From the NCBI RefSeq assembly GCF_020921035.1, contig NC_063155.1, positions 18,247,311 to 18,311,310 on the forward strand: 64,000 bases of DNA, in the 5' to 3' direction. Below the pieces are notes generated by a model. It made no database searches and was not told the origin of the DNA. It saw nothing but the letters and a program-made list of their open reading frames with translations. Source of the stretch: Rhodamnia argentea (lineage: Eukaryota > Streptophyta > Magnoliopsida > Myrtales > Myrtaceae). This document shows, piece by piece, positions 11,201-22,900 of the stretch; positions within the stretch are counted from its first letter, which is position 1; each line of letters begins with the position of its first letter. Position numbers and translations under genes: made by a program.

Positions 11201-12690
11201 TTAATCTAATGGGTTGATAGCGTGCTTGGGGCGCTATCCTTTTAACCCGAGGGATGAGATGACGGGGATGTCGCGCGTTCGAGGATTGGGGCGTGACAAG
11301 GATCGTGCTCTTTTATTGGTTGTTTTGCGACCTTTTTCTTATAAGAATTTTAGAGAGATCATGATTGTTAATAGAGAAACTATCAATCTTGAAGATGTCA
11401 AGGCTAGTCTTTCAAATAAGCAGAAACTAGATACATAATTGACTTTTGGAGGCAGTAATGGTTACGAGGCTTGTTTAGTTGCTAAAGGAAGGTCTATTGA
11501 GAAGAGCAATAGCGGCGGGAGCATGTCAAAATCGAACCATAAGGATCCGACTTGCCACTACTGTAAGTCTAAAGGGCATATTACGATAAATTGTCCAAAA
11601 TTGAAGGCAAAGCAATAAAGAGAAAATTATCCGAATCAGCAAAATCAATGGTATGCAAATCGGATGAACAATCAAAACTACTAGAAAAGACAAAATCAAG
11701 AAAAGAAAATCTTGCTCAAACTGGTGCTGTTGAAGTAGAAAACGCGAATTGGTTATTGGTTGTAGATGATATAAAGACAAATTCGGTGATTATTGGATCC
11801 TTGATTCAAGCTATGCCTACCACGCTTCCGGATCATGATTGGTTCTCTACATACAAGGAATATAATGGTGAAATTATTCTAATGGGAAAAAAAGCTAAAT
11901 GCAAAGCAATTGGGATTGGGACCGCCAACTTGAAGATGCATGACGGCATGGTTGGAACTTTGGAGAATGTTAGACACGTTCCAGATTTGAAGAACCTCAT
12001 CTCTTTGGGTACAATTGATGCTAACGATTGTAGAATGACGGTTGAAGGTGGAGTTATGAGGATTATGAAAGGTTCACTTTTGCTGATGAAAGGGCTAAAA
12101 ACTGGCGGTTTGTATCAATTACAAGGCACTAAAGTGATCGACTCAGCAACAATCTCATCCGCTATGACAGAATTAGACAACACTAAATTATGGCTTATGA
12201 GATTAGGCCATAAGAGAATTAGAGGGATAGAAGAGCTGAGTAAGATAGGTCTTTTGTGTTTCAGAAAATTGGAAAACTTGATTGTGAGCATTGTGTTTTT
12301 GGAAACATAAGAGTTTCAATTTTAAAACAGGAATTCATACAACAAAGGGCACTTTGTATTCTATTAATTCTGATACTTGGGGGCCTGCAAAAGTTCCTAT
12401 GAAAGGTATTGGTTCAAGGTATATACTCACTTTCATTGATGGTTTGTGAAAAAAAGTTCGGGTCTATTTTCTAAAGCAAAAGAGTGATGTTTTTGTTACG
12501 TTTATGCAACGAAAAACATTGATCGAGAAGCAGACCGGTAAGAAGGTCAAGAGGCTAAGAACTTATAACGGTTTGGAATTTTGTTGAGGCGAGTTCGATG
12601 ACTTCTGCAAAATTGAAGGCATTGTGAGGCATCATACTACTGTGAATGCACCATAGTAGAATGGTAATGTCGAACACATGAACATCTAAG
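8263..12690 (+). mobile_element. Ty1/copia 5' half (gag to integrase core), degenerate, split by a solo LTR
   Basis: Reading forward from the primer site are gag-like sequence, a CCHC zinc knuckle (CHYCKSKGH...C, about 11551-11595), a protease remnant and the pre-integrase motif LW-MRLGH (about 12190). Integrase core remnants follow near 12590-12680 and end at an ERMN-like position. Frameshifts and stops are frequent. A 2.58-kb solo LTR (8717-11298) interrupts gag. The 3' half is not downstream in the same orientation but inverted at 13155-15975. Sister copies are 25464-27290 and 36560-37620. Confidence 0.8.
8717..11298 (+). mobile_element. Solo LTR (2582 bp, Ty3-like) inserted in the copia gag
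   Basis: The element begins TGTAACGCTC and ends GGGGCGTGACA, so it has TG...CA ends. It is flanked by the 5-bp duplication AGGAT (8712-8716 and 11299-11303). The orthologous copia copy at about 25885-25900 has a single aggat followed directly by cgtgctc, a clean empty site. I see no internal coding domain and no second LTR, so this is best called a solo LTR. Its 8.8-9.9 kb part is C-rich with CT runs, and near 10430-10680 it carries degenerate repeats around ggtcgtacg. Assignment to Ty3/gypsy rests only on size and end sequence. Confidence 0.75.
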
Positions 12691-12886
12691 TAGCACCGAC
12701 ACATGATACGTGACATGATACGACACGCCGACATGTCATTTCTAAAAAATAGAGAATTCTGACACATTGAAACTCGTTGTATATTAAATATATATTTCTA
12801 AATAAACATAATAAATTATCATTTTTATGATTATTTCAAGCAAATTAACTTGATTGAAACAACCACATTATAAGCTTTTCTCTCTT
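12691..12886. repeat. AT-rich filler at the left inversion breakpoint
   Basis: No gene. The sequence (acatgtcatttct, ttgaaactcgttgtatatta) also occurs at about 27285-27480 in the sister spacer, and a similar piece (gacacgttggaacacg) stands near 54976. It looks like a fragment of another repeat inserted where the copia element is broken. Confidence 0.4.
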
Positions 12887-13151
12887 GTAAAGTCTCATAC
12901 TTTCACACACCCAAAAGTCCATTTCTTTGATTCCTTTATGTTCATTGAATATTCAATCTTGTCACCTCCATTTCTTGCAATTCTTACTCAGCAGAAATAA
13001 AGAGACTTCGAGAGAGAGTCTAGAAGAGGATGGGTTCTCAACAAGCTCTCTGCTTCGCAAAGAAGTCGCTAGTTGTGGCAATCACGGCAACTCTACATCT
13101 TCAAGTGATTCTTCTGTCATGGCTCTTCTCGTTTTTAGGACACTGGTTGCT
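12887..13151 (+). pseudogene. Relic exon 1 of an A/F-type sugar transporter, inverted
   Basis: The plus strand matches the 5' leader and exon 1 of genes A and F (ESLEEDGFSTSSLLRKEV, then SSDSSVMALLVF). The start codon is TTC instead of ATG, and homology stops abruptly inside the exon after LVA, where antisense copia RNase H sequence begins. All functional genes of the cluster are on the minus strand, so this piece is inverted. A second copy is at 27481-27747. It cannot encode a transporter. Confidence 0.82.
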
Positions 13152-13520
13152 AGTACAATTCAAATCAAAGAGTGTCACCAGTTTTCTCAAACTCTAAACA
13201 AAAATCAAAAGTGTCCTTCAAGTATTTCAAAATTCACGTCACAGCTTGCCAATGAACTTTGCTTGCGCATGATAAATATCTACTTACCACGCTAACATGT
13301 GAAAGTTGGGTCGAGTGCAAACCATAGCATACATAAGACTACCAGCTGCACTAGAGTATATAACATGTGACATATATTTTACCCCCTTATATCTATGTGG
13401 ACATAAACTAGCTTATAATCTCAAGCAAGCAAAAAGAAGAGTACTTATTGGTTTGGCTTCTTTTATGCCAAAACGATCCAACACTTTATGAGTATAACTT
13501 TTCTAGGAAAGATACAATTT

Positions 13521-13833
13521 TATTAGGATTCGGCGCACAACCACAACAAAGTAAAGCGTAAAAATGAGAAAGAGAAAACGAGACACGAGATTTGTCCTAG
13601 TTCACCATTAAACTAAGGTTGTGTCTAGCAGAGGATTCCACTATAATTAGCGGACCGCACCTCTCGTTACATCACTTAATTACAAGCAAAAACTATATAT
13701 AGCAATAGCTATTCATGGGCTCAAGCCTAAACTACCGATGAAAAAATATGAGCTCAAACTATAAAAAGTACACTAGTGTCTTGGGGACCCACGTGTTTTG
13801 TTGTCGTTAGGAAGTATGTACCACACCTCATTA
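13521..13833 (-). repeat. Small copia-type solo LTR inside the copia RT (unit I copy)
   Basis: Sister copy 28121-28436 has clean ends (TGTTAGG...CTCAACA) and the 5-bp duplication AATTT on both sides. Here the ends have drifted (TATTAGG...CTCATTA) but aattt still flanks. It interrupts the copia RT frame in both spacers, so it inserted before the B-C/C-D duplication. Confidence 0.7.
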
Positions 13834-14202
13834 AATTTTTTGCATTTTCATCATGCTGAATTTCCATGTAGGATTTTCTTCGCTGCACCTAAATCCTTCA
13901 TATCAAATTCAGCGCTTGAATATGCCTTCAAATTATGTGTATCGGGTTTATCTTTTGTTGCAATCAACAAGTCATCCATATATAATAGCAGATAAATGAA
14001 AGTGCCAATTGGAAGTTTGCGCCAATATACACAACTATCATATTTGCTCCTATAATAGTCAATTTGCATCATAAACGAATTAAACTTTTTATACTATTAT
14101 CTAGGTAATTGCTTCAAGCCATATATGGACTTTTTCAATAGACAAATATGATCTTCCTTGCCTTCAAATTGAAAACCCTCCGGTTGACCTATATAAATTA
14201 TA

Positions 14203-15025
14203 GGGTTAATACCATGGAAAACCCCAAACTGGTACACTTGTGACAAATTTACCCCAAATTATTTTTTTGACCACAAAAAACCCTAAACTGGTACACTTGT
14301 GACAAATTTACCCTAAACTGGTACACATGTGACAAATTTACCCTCCGTTAATTTTCATTAAATTTAACTATCAAATTGTTGATTTAGTGACATGTGATAG
14401 TTGACGGGTATACCAATATGGGGTTTTAACCCTCTATTTGTTACAAGTTTATCAATTTGAGATAGACGATCTTCGGATCTGACAGGTACGGTCTCGTGGA
14501 AGGCAAAAGCATTAGAGACGAGGTCTTCGAGCCATCGCCTTTTTTTGTAAGATCGAAGACTTGCTTTCCGTATCATTGTTACCAGGTTATCCCCATGGTC
14601 TCCATGGTCGGGATCTTCGCCATTTGGCCGCCCCTAAGGCTTACCTATTTATGTCAAATCGTGAACCTCCTTCCTTCAATAGTCTCTTCTTGTACGATGA
14701 CACCATCCATAGCGCACGGATGGGTGGAGCATCAAGGGTTGTGTCCTCCCATACCGTAGCGGACCAAAAGCCAAAACAAAGTGACGATTTAACGGGGGGT
14801 GACTTTGTCACATGTGTACCAGTTTAGGGTATTTCGTGGTCAAAATAATTAGTTTAGGGTAAATTTGTCACAAATATACCAGTTTAGGGTTTTTGGTGAT
14901 AAAAAAATAGTTTGGGGTAAATTTGTCATATATGTACCAATTTGGGGTTTTTCGTGGTCAAAAAAATAGTTTCGGGTAAATTTGTCACGGGTGTACCAGT
15001 TTAGGGTTTTTCATGGTATTAACCC
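14203..15025. mobile_element. MITE family 1 (MULE-like), 823 bp, possible captured core
   Basis: Terminal inverted repeats start GGGTTAATACCATG and end CATGGTATTAACCC. A perfect 9-bp duplication TAAATTATA flanks the element (14194-14202, 15026-15034). The arms consist of repeated blocks built on caaactggtacac and gacaaatttaccc. The middle (about 14430-14780) is not arm-like and has short open frames on both strands; it may be captured host DNA, but I do not recognise it. A 9-bp TSD suggests Mutator-like mobilisation. Confidence 0.8.
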
Positions 15026-16001
15026 TAAATTATATCTTCAAGTTCACCATGCAAGAAAGTTGTTTTCACATCGAGTTGTTCCAACTCTAAATCATGCATA
15101 ACAAATAACAAAAGAAAAATCTGAATGGAACCATGCTCAACAAACGGTGAGAACACGTCATTAAAACTAGCTCTCTCAATCCGACTATACCAACTCTAGG
15201 TATAGCTTCTTTTCTTTGAAGACCCACTTGTGGCCCTTTCTTTCCTTTTGGTGGCTTCACAAGCTCCCAAGTCTGATTTTTTCAAGAGATTTAATCTCTT
15301 TATTCGTAGCATCTAACACTTTGCTGAATCTTTTGAGGAAACGGCCTCCTTATTGGTTTAGGCTTACCATACTCTCCTGGCTATGCAACCGAATGAGCAA
15401 CCAAATCTGAGTATCCATACTACTGTAGAGGCTTCATTGTCCTTCTTGGGCTATGTTTGGCAATAGAATAATGTGCCTCTTCATGTTTTTCAATCTCAAT
15501 ATTATTGTAGATGACTAAACTGGTTGTAAGGAAATTACTTCAAGCTCCACCTCTCCACCACACTTTTCGAATTTTCATGACAAGGAATAGACAATTCCTT
15601 GCTAGGATGAATCACAGCAGACTCATCAAAAGTCACATCTCTGCTGATAATAATCTCTAATGAATTAGAACACCATAGTCTATAACCCTTTATACCATAA
15701 GCATAACCAAGAAAGATCCATTTTTGCTCTAGGCTCTAGTTTCCCCTCATTAACATGTGCATATGTTGAGCATCCAAATATTCAAATAGAAAAATAATCG
15801 ATGGGTTTATCTAATCATACCTCCTCGGGTGTCTTGCACTCAATATATGTGCAAGGAGAATGATTTATCAACCAACAAGCTGTATTTACTGCCTCAACCC
15901 GGAACTCCTTGCCCAAACCAACACTGGGCAAACTACTCCTAGTCCTTTCTAACAAGGTTATGTTCATCTAAGAAGCAATGACACGCCTTGGGGGTGTGTC
16001 T

Positions 16002-18244
16002 TGTGACGCCCTAGGATGCGCCGCCTTCGAGTTCAACCCACATCTTTCTCATCTTTCTCATTTCCGTTTCATTAGCAACATGCAGAAGCATATAGACAAC
16101 TACAAAAAACTTCTAGGTATACAGAAAACACACCATTTTTTTACTATACGTCAAAATATTTTACATAGCCCTCTAGGGCTTTGTCCGACTACCATTACAC
16201 TATTTTCACATACTATCTACTATATCAAAAGATTGGGGCACCTAGTACCGCTACAGGTGACTACTTTCCAAAATTGGTCCCCCCCCTCCCGTGGCATGTC
16301 ATTTAATTGTGGTTGTGCCTCCGCTACTAGGTCCGGCTAGACCGTTGTAAGCGGGAAGGGGCCCGAGTTCGACTCCATTGACGACGAGATACCATGTTGA
16401 AAAGTCATATGGGACGCGCTCTGCCAACCCCAGCTTCACCCACACAATGGAATCATATCGTCGATAGAGTGCTCGTCATCCATGTCAAATACATCCACGG
16501 CGGTCATTGCAATATTTATTGGTGTACCAACGTATAGGGCTTCATAAGAACCCATACCTACAAGTCTGGAAAAATAATGGAGTGAGACGACGCTCAGCAA
16601 GTAGAGTCACTAATTCTAGGATAAGAAAATAGTTCGATGTCTTAACTAGTCACACTCCCCACAGAGCAAAGTTGATGGCAAATCAATAGCAAATGCACTA
16701 CTAATTATTTACTATATAAACGTGAACTTCCACTATGACAATGCATAAATATGAACATGTGAGCATAAACTTTTTATAACATTGTCATCGTCCCGGCATC
16801 AACCAGTCCCTCTAGCATCAACCAGGCATTGCACTCCTCCGCATCTCGAAACTCCTGGCTTGGGGTCCTCTTGGCTCGACCAAAGCATCGCCCGCTGTTG
16901 GCGGCATCCCGAAACTCTCTCCGGGCATCCCGGCGGCGTGGGGGCATCTTGCAACCGAGACGAGGCATCTCCATCACCTCGAGCTACGAAGAATCTTATC
17001 TTTTCTTAGTGTTCACACATTCGTGATGTTCACACCCAATAAGTGTATTATCTTGTACTTTAGCGATAATACGAACATCGAACATATAACATAAAACCGT
17101 ACACGTAGATAACTTGCGTAAACAAACATATATTCATCACAATACAACTGCATAAAACTATAGGGATGCTTATTTTAGTTTGTTTCTCATCTAAACCAAG
17201 TAAGATTTTCCTCCATAAACAAATCTGCGTTATGCATAAACTATTATATATTCTTGCTCTAACAATCTCTTTACGCGTAACCGGACTCGAGCACCGAACC
17301 AATCGTCTTAGTCTAGAGCTAGGGACTCCACTTACCTCGTGAGATGAAGCTGAACCAATCTCGGGTGTGGGCGGCAGCAACAATCGGTGGAAGGCCGAGA
17401 GAGACGGCATGAGAGAGAGAGAGGGGGGGGGTCGTGTATGGGTGCCGAATTTTGGGTGAATGAGTCCATTTATGGGTCTTTGGTAATCATTCCTCCTCAT
17501 TATGTTAAGCTAAGTGGCACACTTCAAAATCGTTAAATGTTGGTCCAAAGTCAAGAGGTGGTACCTTAGGTTTCTAGGTTTTATGATTACATCTAAATAC
17601 TTGGTTGCTATTCATCCATGTTGTGATAATATCATGTTGGCCTCCAGATTCTCTAAGATATCTTAGAGGTCTATTAGAAAGAGTTCTTTTGTCCCTTCAT
17701 GATGAAATCTTGTCTTATATACATAATATTAAACTTAGGTGGTCCAAAAGGGGAGTTTCTTGACGAAAACATCGTGAAGTTTGTCTTATATCCATTACAA
17801 TGAGCTTAGGCGCCCAATGAAGTTAAATTGCTTAGGTGGATTGAAGATTTAATCACGATGGCCTAAGATTTTGATTCTAGAAGATCCTTGACTTTTCTAG
17901 TCCCTTGCTCATCTTCGGACAACAACAACCGTGGGACACAAGTTTGGTAAACTCTAACCTTAAGACAACTTGTATATTCATTGATCCGCCGCCAAGTCGC
18001 CACTATTCGGCTGCATCATCGCCATTGTCATTGTCGCGGGCTTCGCTGCCGGCGTTGCCATGCCGGCCGGTGCAATCAGTTGGGTCGTTGGGACCACTAG
18101 TCGCAGGGTCTGCTTTGGGTTGATCCCCGATATCGGCTTATACCATATCAATTTTGGAGTCAAATTTTCAATTTATCCGTTCTTCTATTTTCTAATTCAA
18201 AGCTTTATAACTAGCATACATAGGATAAATTTTCGGCTGTCACA
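16002..18244. mobile_element. LTR-like insertion present only in spacer B-C
   Basis: The 2.24-kb block starts TGTGACGCCC and ends GGCTGTCACA, resembling a long LTR in either orientation. The sister spacer lacks it: around 29490-29520 the sequence passes straight from ggggtgtg to the next shared block. I cannot find a clean 5-bp duplication (tgtct against tgctc). The interior has short degenerate repeats near 16790-16980 (gcatc/cgaaactc), a run of G near 17430, and no convincing gene. Confidence 0.45.
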
Positions 18245-18485
18245 TGCTCCACATGCCAAACACCAACATGCGTGTCGGGTCTTTTCACTAAAAAAATTAA
18301 CTTGTCACTTCATTTATAGCCAAATCGGCAAGAGAAGTAAATCTCCACATCTCATTCTTGGCATTTAAAGAGCCATCTTAATCGCTAGGCAGCCAATGTG
18401 GGACTCCTTCCTTCAATTTCTAAACCTCCAAGTCTAATTCCTGTCTCATTAAAGGGGACTTCATGTTTGTCTCTCTCCCTCAAAA

Positions 18486-18815
18486 CCAATGTGGGATCAA
18501 TTGGGCTTTGCAAGGTTGTGGCTCGGCTTGTTGGCTGCTCAGGCCACATGCACATTGCTCATGCTCTATTTTCTCTGCAGAAACGGCTGGGCGGTTCAAG
18601 TGGAGATTGCCAAAGAGCTTACTCAACCTCCTCCTCCCTCCTCCTCCTCTTCTTCTTCATTGCCCATCTCATCCAAAGGGTCATCACCAGACTCTGCTTC
18701 TGTCTCTGTCGCATCAACCAAAAGGAAGCAAGCAGCAACAAGAAGAAGAGGGCTAATCCTGAAGAGATACTCTGTGTTGACAGGTGCGGTGACGATGATG
18801 ATAGGCATCTTGTGA
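18486..18815 (+). pseudogene. MATE-type transporter C-terminal fragment (copy 1)
   Basis: One frame reads GFARLWLGLLAAQATCTLLM and then WAVQVEIAKELT, the pattern at the end of the last membrane segment of plant MATE (DTX) efflux proteins. A Ser/Pro-rich tail and a TGA follow. Nothing upstream resembles the other eleven membrane segments, so this is a truncated fragment. It lies immediately left of the 3' flank of gene C. The copy left of gene D (30222-30543) has a one-base deletion that breaks this frame. Family assignment comes from motif memory only. Confidence 0.5.
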
Positions 18816-19902
18816 AGTCAGCTTCATCACAAGACAGACTCTGTGTTATCCACTCCAAACACAGTGCACTGATAGTGATTCCCCACGTTAACCATTATTC
18901 CCTCCATTTTTCCAGATATCCCTCCTCTGTTCCTGAGTGATTGTTGTAAAATAAGAACCCAAAAGGAAAAAAAAGGAAAGAAAAAAAGATTCTCGTTGAT
19001 CATCCGACTTTGTGCTGTTGTAGAAGTTCCTTTCCCCCCTTTTTCTATCTTTTTTTTATCCCTTTTTTTATTGAATTTCTTTTCTTTTTTTCCCTCAGAA
19101 AGTTTCTGGTTCAAGGCCACGTGATTCATGTTCCATTTTTTTAGTCTGTTGTTTACTGGATCACATGAATGATTGCTTTTAATAATTCCAAAATCTGTGG
19201 TAGTTGTAGCCGCAATTTGTTTATGTATTTGTTTCATCAAACCTGCTAGCCATCCTGTAGATATTGGAAAAAAGTAGAAGATTGATTGCTACTTATGTTG
19301 CAGTGTGTACAAATATTCATAAATAAATAGGACAAGTTCAAGGATTGAGTTGAAATCGTCAGTTTAAACAATCTCTTCGTTTGGGTGGTAGTAATTTGAC
19401 ACTACTTTTGAACCTCTACGCCTTTGCTTCAGTGGCCACTGCGCATCTCTCTTGATGTGTGAGAGCCACATCGTAGGTTCGATTTGAATCTTGGAATTCA
19501 AGGAAAGAGGCGGAAAGAAAAAACAAGAAGAAAACAACTATTAGGATCGATTTTGAAAATCTAATGGCGCGTAAAAGCAACATGACATGTTAGGGCTGAT
19601 TCCATAGCGCAATTTTGATGATCCATACAAGAAATTGCAGACTGATTGTCTGTGGTCAGTACCAAACAACGTCTTTAGTGTAATTCATAACAGCATCAGG
19701 AAAAATGAGGTGACTGGTGTGACCTGTTTATCCAGTAATATATATAAGGAAGTAACCGATAAAATTGAATTTACTAATATCTAGTTGATCCGAGAATTGC
19801 CAAATACTTTAAGACAGAAAGCTTCCTGTCAGCCTTCCTATCAGTGCTGCTGGTGTTTGACTCATACCAATTCAAATTCCAACAACCTGCGCCTCATAAT
19901 CA

Positions 19903-22900
19903 TTAAAGAAAATGGGCAAGTGATGCTTGCAGTTCTTCCAATGCTCGCCCCTTGGTCTCGGGCACTACCTTCATGGTGAACAAGACAGCGAAACCGCATA
20001 TGCACGCGTATATGAAAAATGTCCCTGAAAGTAGCAGAATCCAGATTAAGCATAGCTACTGAATATATCAGAGAGAAAGAGAGAGAGAGCGTCGGTACCT
20101 GGTGCACTCCATTCGAACATGAAGTTGAAAGTATAGGTCACAATCCAGGAACAGGACCAATTGGCGAATGTCACCAGGCTCCCGGCTGACCCTTTAATGT
20201 TCACAGGGAATATCTATGGAGAATATATCAATTGAGAGTGATCTAAAGATAGAGATTGCCAAGTGCAAATTTCGACTTAAGCCATGTACCTCAGACATGA
20301 TAACCCATGGTAATCCCGCCATGCCAAGTGAGTAAGCTATGCAATACACCTAAATGAAATAGTCATCTGTCAGCAAACTTCATCAGAATGAGCCATGAGC
20401 AACGGTTCAAGATAAAAAGATACAAGGAAAAAAGGCACTCTTATAGAGACATACAATTAGTGCTACATACGCCAAAATTGGGCTTACTGCCTTCCAATGA
20501 TTAAGGTCCTGGTTCAGCAACAGAAAAAATAGCGGGAAAAAATAAGGTCACTTGAAAACATTGAGAACCCCGAGTAGGAATAGTTATTGTTTGCGAAACC
20601 TGAATGAAAAATGACAATCCTAGAAGAATGCAACTCAAGGACATTCCAGCTGAAGAAATCTGCAAATAAAAGTTCGGTTCGGTTCAGTATCTCGAAAAGT
20701 GGTCTTCTTAGGGTGATTATAAAAAATTTATAATTTTCCTAACCATCAGAAGTGGTCGTCTTCCGGCTTTATCAGTCAAGATTACACTAAGAACAGTTGC
20801 TGGGATCTGTGAAAGAAGTGCAGAATCTTTGGAAAATGCAATGAAATAACAAAATTCGTCTTTCACGATCACCGTAATTCTAGATGTCTAGTACCTGGAT
20901 AATAGCTATGCTTCTGGCAACAGAGCTACTTGACAAGCCTGCCAAGATAGAACAATAACATGACCAAGCCTTCATCAATCATTAAGTTACTAATGTATTT
21001 AGCATTGATTTTTACCAGCTGATTCAAATATGGAGACTCCATAGTACGCAAGTGCATGTACCCCACTAAATTGTTGAAGCATCATCAGCCCAACCGCTAT
21101 CTAACACTTTGACAATGTTAGAAAAAGAAACGCAAGCAACTTGAATTATTTGGAGGGCATTCTCACCATAAGTGGATGAGCATATCGTCTTTGGAACAGA
21201 TCCAGAATTCTAGACTGAGACTGCGCTTCAAAGGTCTCTGTGTAGTCCTATAAGAAAAAGTGAAGAGAGCACATCATTGTCAAAATATCAGATGCTTCCA
21301 AATTAAAAGAAAGACATGTGAGGTTGAGATATTACTCTGATATCGGCTGCTTCCTGAATAATATTGACACCTTTGCCTCTGAGTCTCTGTAATGCGACTT
21401 CAAACTCCTCCTCTTGGTGGACTATTACCTGCAAGTTACCATCTGCTAGTAATCCTTCTTACAACAAAAATTTCATGGACTTGGCTTCGTCGTCCGGTTC
21501 TATGATTCTACCCAATTAGAAAATCTTGCAAGGCTGGTCAACACCAATTGGATTATGTTTCAGAGTTTGATTGCCATTGAAATATGTTAATACCTATGCC
21601 TCAACTCCACTAACAACTTACCAGCCATCTAGGAGACTCTGGAACAAAGAACAGACCCAAAATTTGTATGACACAAGGAATGCCACCTGAAGATGAAATC
21701 ACTAAGAATGACCTCCTGATATTTTCCCAACTCATTCACCGCATAACATGAAAAATGGGAGCAGAGAGACTACTGATCAGAGCCAAGATGCGCCAGGAGA
21801 CAAAGGTTCCAAGAAAGTAAATCAATGAAAAGCCACAGCACAACATGAACTGCAACAGAAGCCAATTGTGTGTTGGTGAGCAAATGAATTGTCTTGACTC
21901 ATTCAATTTCTATGTTGTCCAAACATTTTCACCTGATTGAATGCCGTGAATGCTCCCCGGACACTTGTAGGTGTTATCTCAGCAATGTACACAGGTACCT
22001 GTTTGGAAACAAAGATAATGATCACCACACATTGGCAGCGTCAACTTCTAGAAATTTTATGAGGACAACAAGTTCGAATCTTCCTCAATACCACGTAGCA
22101 TACAATCCCAATGCCAAGCCCGTTTAGCAGTCTCCCAATATCCAGCCACCAATCATTCTGCATAGTCAACGTATATACCATTTACATGCTTATGCTCTAT
22201 CTCACAGCCTAAACCATGACTTGATCACTCATGAAAAGAGGATGTCCTAAAAATTTTCCTTCAATCTTAGCTGGAAGAAATCAATTGGATAAACGGTGAT
22301 CCCGTAACCAGTTAGGCAGATAGTTTGAAATGCAAAATTTCACAATTGCAGTGAAAAATCGTGAAAACATCCTACAAGACCGATATCTGAATGAACTCAT
22401 CCATATGACAAGCGTGAAAGGTGGAAAATGCAATTTAAATTGTTAAGTCTTTTTATCGAGTCATCAATGACACAGAAAAATTTCTGAAGAGGCCAGAGGA
22501 AGGGCTGGAACCTTGGCATATGCTATAGAAAGCCATCCTGCTGCGCAAACTATTTGAGAAAGCCACATTGCCTGCATAAAAAACATATGAGAATCCCCAT
22601 AAGATCAGTCGGGTTTTTCATTTAGCTTTTGAGAATGGAAGGGAGAGGTAGAGGATCACTTACTCGTCTACGCCCAACCAAATCTGTTACCCTCCCATTT
22701 ACCAGAGCTGCGATTAGGCCTCCAATTGTTAATATTGAACTGAATAGCGAATACTGTGACACAAAATTTTGACAGTTATTGATGGATATCAATTAGTACG
22801 GCGGCTGATAGATGAACAATCCTAGAAATATAGCAGAAATGCTTGAGAGGACTTGCCGCAGCTTTGGAGAGGCCCAAATCCTCCATAATGCCTGACTCAG

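Larger units (their letters stand above)
13155..15975 (-). mobile_element. Ty1/copia 3' half, inverted (integrase C-terminus, RT, RNase H)
   Basis: Read on the minus strand from right to left, this gives integrase C-terminal sequence (AVNTACWLIN, IFGC-TYAHVN), then RT (DVFSP..EHGSI, LDVKTTFLHGELED, YMDDLLIA near 13970), then RNase H (GSLMYAMVCTRP near 13330). Stops and frameshifts make it dead. Its first residues continue where the forward half stops near 12680, so one element was broken and its 3' half inverted. It is interrupted by a 313-bp solo LTR (13521-13833) and a MITE (14203-15025). Confidence 0.8.

Noticed and set aside
12927..13295. 122-residue forward frame as a small gene
   Set aside because: It is the relic exon 1 (no ATG) read through into antisense copia RNase H.
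7980..15975. A complete, active copia element in spacer B-C
   Set aside because: No 3' LTR, the two halves are in opposite orientations, and both contain many stops and frameshifts.
18398..18940. 180-residue forward frame left of gene C
   Set aside because: Another frame of the same stretch gives the MATE-like motif; this one has no recognisable domain and is not kept in the copy left of D.
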